DNA of 64,000 nucleotides from Bacillus_AB infantis_B (lineage in GTDB: Bacteria > Bacillota > Bacilli > Bacillales > Cytobacillaceae): NCBI RefSeq assembly GCF_008180445.1, contig NZ_VTER01000006.1:310001-374000 (forward strand), in the 5' to 3' direction. The position numbers were made by a program, and so were the translations under genes. Below the pieces are notes generated by a model. That model was not told where the DNA came from. It worked only from the letters and a program-made list of their open reading frames with translations, and ran no database searches. Of this stretch, positions 43,309-52,268 are shown one piece after another (the stretch's first letter is position 1; each line of letters begins with the position of its first letter).

Positions 43309-44526
43309 ATGTACCGATTATTTACACATAACGATCTTGATGGGATAGGCTGCGGCATTTTAGCAAAGCTTGCATATGGTGACAAGGCAGAAGTCCGCTA
43401 TAATTCGGTCTCCGGATTGGATATACAGATCAGCCGGCATTTGGACCGGCTGAAAAACAAAGAAAAGAAACAGGATATACTGCTGATTACAGATTTATCT
43501 GTTAATGAAGAAAATGAACAGCGGTTAAGCCAGCTGCAAAAGGAAGGCGGGACCGTAAAGCTGATCGATCATCACAAGTCGGCTCTGCATCTGAATGCCA
43601 GCAGCTGGGCGAGCGTTACCGTGGAATATGATGACGGAAGGCTGGCTTCAGCCACCTCCCTTTTCTTTGATTACCTGATAAATGAAAATCATATTACCCC
43701 AACAGAAGCGCTTCAAGAATTTGTAGAGCTCGTCAGGCAATATGATACATGGGAATGGGACCAGAACGGGAACATGAAGGCAAAACAGCTGAATGATCTC
43801 TTCTTCCTTCTTTCCATAGAAGAATTTGAAGAGAAAATGCTCGACCGGCTTAAAGACAGCGCATCATTCGAGTTTGATGAATTTGAGAAAAAACTTCTCG
43901 AAATGGAAGAAGGCAAGATTGAGCGTTATATGAGAAGAAAAAAGCGGGAAATCGTCCAGGCTTTTATAGGGGATCATTGTGCGGGAATTGTCCACGCGGA
44001 ATCTTACCATTCCGAGCTTGGCAATGAGCTTGGAAAGGAATTCCCTCACCTGGACTATATTGCCCTGCTCAGCATAGGCGGTAAAAGGATAAGCTACAGG
44101 ACCATCCATGATCATATCGATGTTTCAGAAATAGCGGGAAGGTTCGGAGGCGGCGGGCATGCCAAAGCATCAGGCAGCAGCATGACTGAAGAGGCATTTT
44201 CCCTTTTTGTGAAGGACGTTTTTTCAGATGAACCCATTAAGGGTGACGCCTATAAAAATGAACATAATCATAAAGAATCCGGTTCAGGCTCTCTTTTTGA
44301 GAACAAAAAGGGAGATCATTTCCTCATCTTCAAGGACAACGGCTCATGGAGAATTGATGTGAATGGCCGCACGGCAGGGGAAGAATATGACAGCTTTACG
44401 GCTGCGGAACATGACCTTAAAAGGAACCATTCCGCCTGGCTGGCCAGGGACGAAATTTTCATCGATTATTTAAAAGATTTTTTCCTTGAAGCAAAATTGA
44501 ATTCCAGCAAGGAAAACCGCCATTAA
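43309..44526 (+). CDS. nrnB: Oligoribonuclease NrnB (DHH phosphoesterase)
   Basis: 405 residues, the length and motif order of B. subtilis NrnB (YngD). DHH domain: FTHNDLDGIGCG, LITDLSVNEENEQ, LIDHHKSALHL; then FVELVRQYDTWEW, a coiled segment, and DHHA1 with VSEIAGRFGGGGHAKASG. Mn2+-dependent 3'-5' degradation of short RNA and pAp-like nucleotides is the known role. GAGGTG lies before the ATG at 43309; the frame opens 15 bases earlier. A terminator closes the single gene. Confidence 0.93.
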   Translation: MYRLFTHNDLDGIGCGILAKLAYGDKAEVRYNSVSGLDIQISRHLDRLKNKEKKQDILLITDLSVNEENEQRLSQLQKEGGTVKLIDHHKSALHLNASSWASVTVEYDDGRLASATSLFFDYLINENHITPTEALQEFVELVRQYDTWEWDQNGNMKAKQLNDLFFLLSIEEFEEKMLDRLKDSASFEFDEFEKKLLEMEEGKIERYMRRKKREIVQAFIGDHCAGIVHAESYHSELGNELGKEFPHLDYIALLSIGGKRISYRTIHDHIDVSEIAGRFGGGGHAKASGSSMTEEAFSLFVKDVFSDEPIKGDAYKNEHNHKESGSGSLFENKKGDHFLIFKDNGSWRIDVNGRTAGEEYDSFTAAEHDLKRNHSAWLARDEIFIDYLKDFFLEAKLNSSKENRH

Positions 44527-44544
44527 TAATATGGCGGTTTTTTC
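44513..44544 (+). terminator. nrnB terminator
   Basis: AAAACCGCCAT-TAATAAT-ATGGCGGTTTT hairpin followed by TT; its left arm overlaps the nrnB stop. Confidence 0.9.
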
Positions 44545-44602
44545 CTGTAAAAAACAGGCATGACAGAATATAATGGTAGTATCAGTCATAAGGAGGGGGA
44601 AA

Positions 44603-45589
44603 ATGGCAGGTTTCATTGTATTTATCATCGTTTTCGTATTCATCTTAGGTATGGCGGTTTCTATCATCAGCGGCAATAAAGGAAAAAGGCGTCCGAGGCT
44701 GTATGCGGATGAATTGCCTGAAGGGCTTGGCATCGAAAATGATGCAGCCAAATCGCTTGCACAGCATTTAGAAAAGGCGCTGTCTGACGGATTTCAGTCC
44801 AATATAAAAAACAGAATGCTTAAAGAGCATCCTTCCTGGTCGGAAAAGCATTTTGACTGGGTATTCTTTGAGCTTAAAAGATTCTTTGTGCTAAGCAGCA
44901 TCTTAAAATCGGTGCCGATGTTCAGCGGGAAAGTGGACGCAGTCTGGCATGAGATGCTTATGTTCACTAGAGATTATGAGAATTTCTCGAAAAAGTTCTA
45001 CAACAGCTTTTTGCACCACACACCTAATATGGAGACAGTTCCCATCCCAGGGGAAAGAGCCTTTTTCGACTGGGTCTACCTTCAGGTATTTTCTCCGGCA
45101 AGAAACAGCCGCTTGATTTGGGGAGAATTTTTAAGAACACCGATAGAGCAGGGCATTTTGCATGATTTCAGAACCAAATCTGAAGGAGAGCTTATGGCAA
45201 AGTATTTCAGGGAAGGAGAAGCAGCAAGAGATGTTCAGCTTTATCTGATCCGGCAGCTCAAAATTGACATCCGGGAAGCAGAAATGACTTTCAGCAAAAA
45301 TGAAAAAAAGCCATTCACGCGGATTTCTTCTTCCCATGATATGAGCATGCTTCTTCCGGCAGCCGTATTTTTCTCGATGTATGAGCATGATGATTATTCA
45401 TCACATATTGAAGAGGTGCTTCCTGTGGAAATGATGAAGAGCGGGTATGCGGGTGCGACCTCTTGTTCCGGTTTTGCCTGCAGCACTGATCATGATTCAG
45501 ATTCCGGCAGCTGTTCAGGGGGTTCGAACTGTTCAAGCGGATCCAGCTGCTCAAGCTGCGGAGGAGGTGGCGGCTGCGGGGGAAGCTAG
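44603..45589 (+). CDS. Membrane protein with Cys/Gly-rich tail (glycine-rich-domain-like)
   Basis: 328 residues: one N-terminal helix (about 3-20), a large soluble helical body with VDAVWHEMLMFTRDYENF (about 117-134), which resembles the GRDP/DUF1399 signature D-x-x-WH-x-x-x, and a Ser/Cys/Gly-rich end with CSSCGGGGGCGGS. Similar CGGGGGCGG ends occur in unrelated membrane proteins of the TIGR04222 type. ATG at 44603 follows AAGGAGGGGG. The role is unknown; the Cys tail may bind metal or be crosslinked. Confidence 0.7.
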   Translation: MAGFIVFIIVFVFILGMAVSIISGNKGKRRPRLYADELPEGLGIENDAAKSLAQHLEKALSDGFQSNIKNRMLKEHPSWSEKHFDWVFFELKRFFVLSSILKSVPMFSGKVDAVWHEMLMFTRDYENFSKKFYNSFLHHTPNMETVPIPGERAFFDWVYLQVFSPARNSRLIWGEFLRTPIEQGILHDFRTKSEGELMAKYFREGEAARDVQLYLIRQLKIDIREAEMTFSKNEKKPFTRISSSHDMSMLLPAAVFFSMYEHDDYSSHIEEVLPVEMMKSGYAGATSCSGFACSTDHDSDSGSCSGGSNCSSGSSCSSCGGGGGCGGS

Positions 45590-45839
45590 AACTCTGCTGC
45601 GCTGGAAAAAAGTGTTCAAACTGAATATGCAGCTTTTTAAAAAAGCAGACTGTTTGAAGCCGTCATAATAGATGGCTTTTAAATTTGGCCAGCTGCCTGC
45701 CCAGTCTCAACATTCACCAAATTTGTTATTTTTCATTTTTGTAACAATTCATAAACAAGCCCATTTGCCGCAAAATATTTTGGTACAATCAAAATTAGGG
45801 AATTTAGCACTATCAAAATCAGCAAATGGAGATTGACAG

Positions 45840-47003
45840 ATGAAGAAATTTTTATCCGCTTTAATGATTTTCATGCTTACTGTACACGCCGGACAAAACG
45901 CTGATGCAAAAGAAGAAAAGGAACCTGCCATAGTGAGTGAGGCTGCGGTTTTAATTGATTCGCAATCAAATGCTATTTTATACAGCAAAAATGGATCTGA
46001 CCGGATGTATCCAGCCAGCCTGACAAAGATTGCCACTGCTATTTATGCAATAAAAAAAGGAAATCTGGATGACATGGTGACTGTCAGCAGGAGTGCTGTT
46101 GAAACAGAAGGGACCAAGGTTTATTTAGAAGAAGGCGAGAAGACAACACTCAGGCACCTGATCGAGGGGATGCTGATAAACTCAGGGAATGATGCTGCTG
46201 CGGCAATTGCCGAGCATCTTGACGGAAGTATGGAAGAGTTTGAGAAAAATTTGAACACATTCCTGGAAAAAGAAGTGCATGTCCATAATACTCATTTCAC
46301 AAACCCGCATGGCTTGTTTGATGAAAGACATTATACAACAGCTGAGGACATGGCTCTTATTACCAGCTATGCCTTGAAAAACAATGCCTTCAGAACGATC
46401 TACGGGACAAAAGAGCTCGCATGGGATGGAGAAAGCTGGGATACAACGATATTTACCCACCATCGGATGCTTAAAGGGGAAGTGCCATATACCGGGATAA
46501 CCGGCGGAAAGACAGGGTTTGTGAACGAAAGCAAGCAGACGCTGGCCACATCGGCAGAAAACGGAAAAATACAGCTGACTGCAATCGTCATGAAAGCAGA
46601 TTTCAAGAGGGATATCTATAATGATACAAAAACCTTATTTGACTACGGCTTCAGCCGTTTCAAGTCTTCGGTGATCAGCAAAGAAACTTCCTTTCAAAAA
46701 GGGGACCAGCGTTATTTTAGCGGAAAAGACCGCTTTGTCACATTACCGCTGAATCATTTTGAAAAAATTGTCACCGAAGAAGGCCTTTTGAAAATTGTTG
46801 ATGGAAGCGGAAAACTGATTCAAATCTTCCCCCTCGAGCCGGAGGCCGTAAAAGCAGCAGGTCCTTCTGAAGCGGTCCAGGCACAGAAAATTGAGGAGAC
46901 ACCGGTTAAGTCAGGGGTCTTTTACATGGTATTTGTGCTGGTACTGGCTTCTCTTTACATTATGTCACGGAAAATATACCGCAGAATCAAACAAAGGCAT
47001 TGA
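45840..47003 (+). CDS. D-alanyl-D-alanine carboxypeptidase (peptidase S11)
   Basis: 387 residues: signal peptide (1-23), the SxxK nucleophile S60-L-T-K63, SGN (115-117) and KTG (224-226), then a beta domain and a C-terminal helix (about 359-377, SGVFYMVFVLVLASLYIMS) with a basic tail that anchors it in the membrane. It trims the terminal D-Ala from peptidoglycan stem peptides. It resembles the DacF/DacB sporulation types but the exact paralog cannot be assigned. The stop is inside a strong palindromic terminator. Confidence 0.93.
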   Translation: MKKFLSALMIFMLTVHAGQNADAKEEKEPAIVSEAAVLIDSQSNAILYSKNGSDRMYPASLTKIATAIYAIKKGNLDDMVTVSRSAVETEGTKVYLEEGEKTTLRHLIEGMLINSGNDAAAAIAEHLDGSMEEFEKNLNTFLEKEVHVHNTHFTNPHGLFDERHYTTAEDMALITSYALKNNAFRTIYGTKELAWDGESWDTTIFTHHRMLKGEVPYTGITGGKTGFVNESKQTLATSAENGKIQLTAIVMKADFKRDIYNDTKTLFDYGFSRFKSSVISKETSFQKGDQRYFSGKDRFVTLPLNHFEKIVTEEGLLKIVDGSGKLIQIFPLEPEAVKAAGPSEAVQAQKIEETPVKSGVFYMVFVLVLASLYIMSRKIYRRIKQRH

Positions 47004-47027
47004 ATCAGCTGATTCAATGCCTTTTTA
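46993..47027 (+). terminator. Terminator of the carboxypeptidase gene
   Basis: AAAGGCATTGAATCAG / CTGATTCAATGCCTTT, a perfect 32-base palindrome overlapping the stop codon, with T5 after it. Confidence 0.92.
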
Positions 47028-47035
47028 TAAAAGAA

Positions 47036-47061
47036 AAGACTAAAGAGTAACCTTTAGTCTT
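47036..47061 (-). terminator. Terminator of the YkuS gene
   Basis: AGACTAAAG-GTTACT-CTTTAGTCT followed by TTTT when read on the minus strand. Confidence 0.85.
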
Positions 47062-47070
47062 CTGCGCCAT

Positions 47071-47316
47071 TTATTGAAGCCTTGATTCAACCTGCTGGCA
47101 AACTTCATCTGCCGATAACCCGTTTGCCTCGATGACTGAAGATTGAGTGAAAGTATCCTGCATTCCCATTACATTGGAGTCCAGTCCTGTCACTACACAG
47201 CAGGAGCAATTCTGGGCATCCTCCTGTGTTTTCATGTCAACTACATCATAGCCTTTCGCACGGAGTGCCTCCTGGATATTGGTAAGAGATTGTTCTACCG
47301 CAATACGTTTCGCCAT
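47071..47316 (-). CDS. YkuS family protein (UPF0180)
   Basis: 81 residues, the exact length of B. subtilis YkuS, with MAKRIAVEQSLTNIQEAL, CSCCVVTGLDSNVMG (two close Cys) and a final SADEVCQQVE. The family is an UPF0180 protein of unknown function. ATG at 47316 is nine bases after GAGGTG; the upstream GTG in the same frame is too close to the ribosome binding site. Confidence 0.85.
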   Translation of the reverse strand: MAKRIAVEQSLTNIQEALRAKGYDVVDMKTQEDAQNCSCCVVTGLDSNVMGMQDTFTQSSVIEANGLSADEVCQQVESRLQ

Positions 47317-47421
47317 AACTAACACCTCCTCTGAATGTTATGATGCCTGAAAGAGCGTGGTCTTATTCCCAGGAATGAGATGGGGCTTGGGAGTTAAAAG
47401 TAATTAATGGAGGTGTTTAAG

Positions 47422-47559
47422 ATGGCCAAGCATAAAAAAGATCCTTCCAAAACCGGCTTAAGCTCGCCTGATGTCGAGGGACAGGGCACGACCAATAGTG
47501 AAACAGGCAGGATCAAAGCTGATTCAGCAAGAAAAAAGACAAAAAAACAAGATGTCTGA
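47422..47559 (+). CDS. YuzL-like small basic protein (45 aa)
   Basis: Begins MAKHKKDPSKTGLSSPDVEGQG and ends in Lys/Arg-rich ARKKTKKQDV. The start MA-K-x-K-K-x-PSK-x-GL-S fits the small, basic YuzL-like family related to spore SASP-type peptides, but the name is from memory. GGAGG lies eight bases before the ATG. A terminator follows 50 bases later. It lies diverging from the YkuS gene. Confidence 0.6.
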   Translation: MAKHKKDPSKTGLSSPDVEGQGTTNSETGRIKADSARKKTKKQDV

Positions 47560-47611
47560 CACCTGAAAACCTTAGCCTGATACTAGAACGGAACTGGATC
47601 AGGAATAAGAA

Positions 47612-47646
47612 AAACCAGGAAAGCAGTGCTTTCCTGGTTCATTTTT
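47612..47646. terminator. Bidirectional terminator
   Basis: AACCAGGAAAGCA-GT-GCTTTCCTGGTT between the YuzL-like gene and the converging ABC-F gene. Confidence 0.9.
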
Positions 47647-49264
47647 ATTTATACATTTCAGCTACCTGTTTTTGCAGGTCTGCGTTTTCCAAGTATTCAT
47701 CATAAGTCATTTGCTTATCAACAGTGCCATTCGGAGTGATTTCAATGATCCGGTTTGCAATGGTCTGGATGAACTGATGGTCATGAGAAGCGAAGATCAT
47801 GGAACCTTTGTAGCTTGTCAGTCCGTTATTCAATGCAGTGATGGATTCAAGATCCAAATGGTTTGTCGGCTCATCAAGAAGAAGCACATTTGCACCGCTC
47901 AGCATCATCTTTGAAAGCATGCAGCGGACTTTTTCTCCACCGGAAAGCACGCTGGCTTTTTTCAGCACTTCTTCGCCTGAGAACAGCATTCTGCCAAGGA
48001 ATCCGCGCAGGAAGCTTTCACTCTCATCCTGAGGGGAGAATTGGCGCAGCCAGTCAACAAGGTTGAGTTCGCTGTTTTCAAAATACTGCGAGTTGTCTTT
48101 AGGGAAATACGCCTGCGAAGTCGTGATGCCCCATTTGAATGAACCGCTGTCCGGTTCCATTTCTCCGGTAAGGATTTTGAATAATGCCGTTTTTGCAATT
48201 TCATCTGTACCGACAAGGGCGATCTTGTCGTCTTTATTCATGATGAAGCTGACATTGTCGAGCACCTTCACACCGTCGATCGTCTTGCTGATGCTGTCCA
48301 CCCTTAAAAGATCATTTCCGATTTCGCGCTCAGGCGTGAATCCAACATAAGGATAACGGCGGGAAGAAGGCTTGATATCATCAAGGGAGATCTTATCGAG
48401 CAGCTTTTTCCGGGAAGTTGCCTGCTTGGATTTTGACGCATTTGCACTGAAACGGGCAATAAAGCTTTGCAGCTCTTTGATTTTTTCTTCTTTTTTCTTA
48501 TTTGCATCAGAAGCCATCCTGGAAGCCAGCTGGCTTGATTCATACCAGAAATCATAGTTCCCGACATAAACCTGGATTTTTCCGAAATCAAGATCGGCAA
48601 TATGCGTACAAACTTTATTGAGGAAGTGCCTGTCATGGGAAACAACAATGACGGTGTTTTCGAAGTTGATCAGGAACTCCTCAAGCCAGCGGATTGCTTT
48701 GATATCCAAGTGGTTTGTAGGCTCATCGAGCAGAAGGACATCAGGCTTGCCAAAAAGTGCCTGTGCAAGCAGGACTTTTACCTTATCTGATCCTGTAAGA
48801 TCTTCCATCTTTTTATTATGGAGCTCTTCGCCAATGCCAAGGCCTTTAAGCAGGATGGCCGCTTCAGATTCAGCTTCCCAGCCGTTCAATTCAGCAAATT
48901 CACCTTCCAGCTCAGCTGCCTTCATTCCATCTTCATCAGAGAAATCAGCTTTCATATAGATGGCGTCTTTTTCCTGCATAACCTGGTATAGGCGGGCATG
49001 GCCCATGATGACCGTCGTAAGTACCTCATGCTCCTCATACTCATAATGGTTCTGCTTTAATACTGCAAGGCGTTCTCCTGGGCCAAGTGATACATTACCC
49101 GTCTGGGACTCGATTTCTCCAGAGAGGATTTTCAGGAAAGTCGACTTCCCGGCACCATTGGCGCCGATAAGGCCATAGCAGTTCCCGGGATTGAATTTAA
49201 TATTAACATCTTCGAACAGCTTCCTGTCGCCATAACGAAGACCTACGTTGCTCACAGTTATCAT
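47645..49264 (-). CDS. ABC-F family ATPase (YkpA-like)
   Basis: 539 residues with two ABC ATPase domains and a linker. The first P-loop is GANGAGKST (about residue 36) with ABC signature and LLLDEPTNHLD; the second P-loop reads GTDEIAKT, with A in place of the second Gly, followed by LSGGEKVRCML and a second LLLDEPTNHLD. ABC-F proteins work on the ribosome rather than in membranes. The frame extends 71 codons upstream without a start signal, so ATG 49264 is used; GGAGG is 12 bases before it. Confidence 0.92.
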   Translation of the reverse strand: MITVSNVGLRYGDRKLFEDVNIKFNPGNCYGLIGANGAGKSTFLKILSGEIESQTGNVSLGPGERLAVLKQNHYEYEEHEVLTTVIMGHARLYQVMQEKDAIYMKADFSDEDGMKAAELEGEFAELNGWEAESEAAILLKGLGIGEELHNKKMEDLTGSDKVKVLLAQALFGKPDVLLLDEPTNHLDIKAIRWLEEFLINFENTVIVVSHDRHFLNKVCTHIADLDFGKIQVYVGNYDFWYESSQLASRMASDANKKKEEKIKELQSFIARFSANASKSKQATSRKKLLDKISLDDIKPSSRRYPYVGFTPEREIGNDLLRVDSISKTIDGVKVLDNVSFIMNKDDKIALVGTDEIAKTALFKILTGEMEPDSGSFKWGITTSQAYFPKDNSQYFENSELNLVDWLRQFSPQDESESFLRGFLGRMLFSGEEVLKKASVLSGGEKVRCMLSKMMLSGANVLLLDEPTNHLDLESITALNNGLTSYKGSMIFASHDHQFIQTIANRIIEITPNGTVDKQMTYDEYLENADLQKQVAEMYK

Positions 49265-49571
49265 ATAGGTTTGATTCCTCCAAAAAAACAATATCGTAAG
49301 AATTATAACACTTTCAGCGTCCAAGAGCGAATCTTTCCGACAGGTCCTGATGAAAAGAAAAAGGCAGAAAAAGAAGAAAGGCAAGAGAAAAAGTTTCAGC
49401 TGAGAAGAAATGGGAAATAGATAGAGTAAATCAGCTGACTCAGAATGCTTGCCAATTTTTATAAATAAAATTATCAAAAATTATTCACATTTAATTTGCC
49501 GAATGTCATAGTTTTTTCATATTTTTCATGTAAAATGAAAACATACAGGCAAAACAAAGGAGTTTTTTGAC
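49265..49571. promoter_or_regulatory. Divergent promoter region between ABC-F and the 44-aa gene
   Basis: 307 bases with no further gene. On the minus strand TGTTATAAT (49302-49310) is a perfect extended -10 for the ABC-F gene. The plus side is AT-rich, with GTAAAAT about 30 bases before the small gene's ATG. Confidence 0.5.
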
Positions 49572-49706
49572 ATGGCTAAAAAGCAGCTCGTCGATTTAGT
49601 TAACCGTTTGAAAAAATCCGGCATAAAGATAAGCTTCACTAAGCCAAAATCTGACTACCTGCTGCACATTAACCAGGCCGGAAAGATATCTTCCTCAACG
49701 AACTGA
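49572..49706 (+). CDS. Small basic hypothetical protein (44 aa)
   Basis: ATG is nine bases after AAAGGAG. The product is MAKKQLVDLVNRLKKSGIKI, then a mixed polar tail ending in GKISSSTN. The first half can form a basic amphipathic helix. No family is recognised. It lies diverging from the ABC-F gene and is followed by two hairpins. Confidence 0.55.
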   Translation: MAKKQLVDLVNRLKKSGIKISFTKPKSDYLLHINQAGKISSSTN

Positions 49707-49718
49707 GACCAGAGAGGT

Positions 49719-49752
49719 ACAGGAGACAGGCATATATACAGCTGTCTCCTGT
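49719..49752 (+). terminator. Hairpin after the 44-aa gene
   Basis: ACAGGAGACAG / CTGTCTCCTGT, an 11-bp stem with a 12-base loop; poor T-tract, so termination is uncertain. Confidence 0.5.
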
Positions 49753-49798
49753 TGTGCAGCCTGAAGAACATAAGAAACATACGAATGAATATATTACA

Positions 49799-49834
49799 AA
49801 AGGCTGATCTGCCTCTCCGGCAGTCAGCCTTTTT
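49799..49834. terminator. Bidirectional terminator
   Basis: AAAGGCTGA-TCTGCCTCTCCGGCAG-TCAGCCTTT, inner stem CTGCC/GGCAG, T5 on the plus side and TTTT on the minus side (after the SCO gene). Confidence 0.8.
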
Positions 49835-49874
49835 CGTGCTTCAAGTAAAAATCCCGGCCGTGGGAACCTGGATT

Positions 49875-50474
49875 TTACAGCTCCTTCAAAATCTTCTTAT
49901 ATACTTCTTTTCTATCAAAACTTTCACCCATTGGGAACTTTTTAATATATTTATTATCTTTATCCAGGAGATAAACATAGGTGCTGTGCACATAGAAGCC
50001 ATCCCCGGGATCACGGTACTGAAACTGGAAAGCATTGGCGAGCTCCTGTATTTCCTGCTGGTCTTCTTTCATGCTGTCTTGGTCTCCAGTCAGGAACACC
50101 CAGTTCCCGTCTTTTTTGATATCAAAAGTGTCCATATACTTACTCAGCACTTCAGGTGTGTCGCGATAAGGATCGATGGTTACTGTCATGAATTTTACTT
50201 TATTGCCAAAAACATGATCTTTCTCCAGATCGCTTCTGAGCATATTCATTTTTTGCGTTGTTGTGGGACAGATATCAGGACAATGGGTATAAATAAATTC
50301 AACTAATGTTAAGGTCTGTCCACGCTCGCCGAAATCGTAGGTTTCACCATTTTCATCAATTAATGATAGATCTTCAGGAATTTCTGCTGAATGATCCCTG
50401 ATGACAAAAAAAGCAATCCCGGCAGAAATCCCGGCAGCAATAAGGATAGAGCTGATCCAATAAAGTTTCTTCAT
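49875..50474 (-). CDS. SCO family copper-related thioredoxin-fold protein
   Basis: 199 residues: an N-terminal membrane anchor (about 5-24) and a SCO1/SenC domain with CPDIC (C65-C69) after YTHCPDICP, and a conserved His (H163) in YVHSTYVYL. SCO proteins deliver copper to the Cu(A) site of cytochrome oxidase or act as thiol-disulfide proteins. ATG at 50474 has GGGAGGG before it. It stands alone after a terminator; a cupredoxin gene is about 7 kb away. Confidence 0.9.
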   Translation of the reverse strand: MKKLYWISSILIAAGISAGIAFFVIRDHSAEIPEDLSLIDENGETYDFGERGQTLTLVEFIYTHCPDICPTTTQKMNMLRSDLEKDHVFGNKVKFMTVTIDPYRDTPEVLSKYMDTFDIKKDGNWVFLTGDQDSMKEDQQEIQELANAFQFQYRDPGDGFYVHSTYVYLLDKDNKYIKKFPMGESFDRKEVYKKILKEL

Positions 50475-50635
50475 TTCGTTCCCTCCCACTTAAGAATAGG
50501 GAAGAGAAGGAAAAAATGACATGGATATTATGTGAAATTTTAAAAGCAGGAGCAAAAATATCTTCTTCCGGACCTTTTCGTATGGAACGCACTTTCTGGA
50601 TGATTCGATAATTTAAAAAGGGGGGTTCTAAAAGA

Positions 50636-50662
50636 AAAAAAGGAGCCCGCAGGCCCCTCTTT
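50636..50662 (-). terminator. Terminator of the aldehyde dehydrogenase gene
   Basis: On the minus strand AGGGGCC-TGCG-GGCTCCT hairpin (one G-U pair) followed by T7. Confidence 0.75.
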
Positions 50663-50673
50663 TGATGATCGAA

Positions 50674-52158
50674 TCAGTTCATTCCAATCCAGACGCTCTT
50701 TACTTCTGTGTAATTATTCAAGGCGTAGGACCCCATTTCCCGGCCCATGCCAGACTGCTTATAGCCGCCAAATGGGGAGGCTGCGTCAAAGGCATTATAG
50801 CAGTTGACCCAAACAGTTCCTGCCCTGAGCTGGCTGGCGATATAATGGGCTTTGGAGACGTCCTTCGTCCAGACGCCCGCCGCCAGGCCGTATTCGCTGT
50901 TATTTGCCCTGGCAATCAGCTCATCAAGATCTTCATACGGCATCGCCGAGATGACAGGACCAAAGATTTCTTCTTTGGCGATCGTCATTTCGTCCCGGAC
51001 ATCGGCAAAAATGGTAGGGGAGACAAAATAGCCTTCCTCGTACGGCTTATTTCCGCCAACAAGCAGTTCTGCCCCTTCGCTGACGCCTTTTTCAATATAT
51101 CCAAGGACCCTGTTCTGCTGTTCCGTCGAAACGAGAGGGCCGATCTGCGTATCAGCATGAAGCCCCGCACCCTGCTTGATCTTCTTGGCATGATCAACCA
51201 TATCTGACACTACATTATCAAACTGCTTTTTCTGGATGAATACACGCGATCCTGCACAGCATACCTGGCCCTGGTTGAACATGACTCCGTTCAATGCGCC
51301 TGGGATGGCCTTTGTCATGTCGGCATCAGGAAGGATGATATTCGGGGACTTCCCGCCAAGTTCCAGCGTGACACGCTTCAGTGTCTTGGAAGCCCTTTGC
51401 ATGATCATTTTTCCGACCTCTGTAGAACCGGTGAACGCAATTTTATCGACCTGAGGATGATCCACAAGCGGCTGGCCTGCTGTTTCACCAAAACCAGGGA
51501 CGATATTCACGACTCCTTCAGGGAAGCCAGCTTCCTGGATTAATTCCGCCAGATACAGGGCGGAGAGAGGTGTCTGCTCTGCCGGCTTGAGGACAACCGT
51601 ACATCCTGTGGCGAGTGCCGCCCCAAGCTTCCACATTGCCATGAGGAGAGGGAAGTTCCAAGGGATGATCTGTCCGACCACTCCAACAGCCTCGTGGCGT
51701 GTATAGTTAAAGAATGGGCCGTTTACCGGGATTGTCTGTCCGACGATTTTTGTCGTCCAGCCCGCATAATAGCGCATATGCTCAACGGCAAGCGGGATAT
51801 CAGCTGCAGAGGTTTCCCTGATTGGCTTTCCGTTGTCCAGGGTTTCAAGCTGTGCCAGCTCTTCTTTGTGTTCTTCCATCAAGTCTGCGAGTTTATACAT
51901 TAATCTGCTTCTTTTAGCGCTGCCCATCTTGGACCATTTTCCTTCGTCAAATGCCTTCCTTGCAGCGAGCACGGCTTTATCAATATCTTCAGGACCTGCT
52001 TCATACAGGGTCGCCAGAACTTCACCGGTAGCAGGGTTATAGCTTTCAAATGTTTTCTGAGAGGCGCTTTCCACGAATTCTCCATTAATGAAAAGCTTTT
52101 TCTTTCCGGCCAGGAACTTTTCTACTTTTTCCTTCAAATTAATTGTTAATTGGGTCAT
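50674..52158 (-). CDS. dhaS: Aldehyde dehydrogenase (DhaS-like, NAD-dependent)
   Basis: 494 residues, nearly the length of B. subtilis DhaS. Catalytic Cys is in FNQGQVCCAGSR (about residue 302) and Glu in LELGGKSPN (about 267), with the NAD-binding GFTGSTEVG region and IIPWNFPLLMAMWK. It oxidises aldehydes to acids. The symbol dhaS is by overall likeness; other ALDH paralogs are hard to tell apart. A cre-like site lies in the leader, so CcpA may control it. Confidence 0.85.
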   Translation of the reverse strand: MTQLTINLKEKVEKFLAGKKKLFINGEFVESASQKTFESYNPATGEVLATLYEAGPEDIDKAVLAARKAFDEGKWSKMGSAKRSRLMYKLADLMEEHKEELAQLETLDNGKPIRETSAADIPLAVEHMRYYAGWTTKIVGQTIPVNGPFFNYTRHEAVGVVGQIIPWNFPLLMAMWKLGAALATGCTVVLKPAEQTPLSALYLAELIQEAGFPEGVVNIVPGFGETAGQPLVDHPQVDKIAFTGSTEVGKMIMQRASKTLKRVTLELGGKSPNIILPDADMTKAIPGALNGVMFNQGQVCCAGSRVFIQKKQFDNVVSDMVDHAKKIKQGAGLHADTQIGPLVSTEQQNRVLGYIEKGVSEGAELLVGGNKPYEEGYFVSPTIFADVRDEMTIAKEEIFGPVISAMPYEDLDELIARANNSEYGLAAGVWTKDVSKAHYIASQLRAGTVWVNCYNAFDAASPFGGYKQSGMGREMGSYALNNYTEVKSVWIGMN

Positions 52159-52202
52159 TGCAATTCCTCCCTAAAATTAATTTATGTAGCCAAAAGCCTA
52201 TT

Positions 52203-52217
52203 TTGATAGCGCTTCCA
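52203..52217 (-). promoter_or_regulatory. Candidate cre (CcpA) site of dhaS
   Basis: TTGATAGCGCTTCCA, near-palindromic and matching WTGNAANCGNWNNCW with one mismatch. It lies downstream of the promoter, consistent with roadblock repression. Confidence 0.5.
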
Positions 52218-52239
52218 TAAACTATGTTAGCATTTACAG

Positions 52240-52268
52240 ATTCTATTATTCAAATAAAAAGAGAACAA
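52240..52268 (-). promoter_or_regulatory. Probable dhaS promoter
   Basis: TTGTTC-17-TAGAAT on the minus strand, 23 bases upstream of the cre-like site. Confidence 0.5.

Noticed and set aside
49265..49477. N-terminal extension of the ABC-F gene
   Set aside because: The extra 71 residues are hydrophobic or low-complexity, precede the conserved start, and cross a perfect extended -10 promoter.
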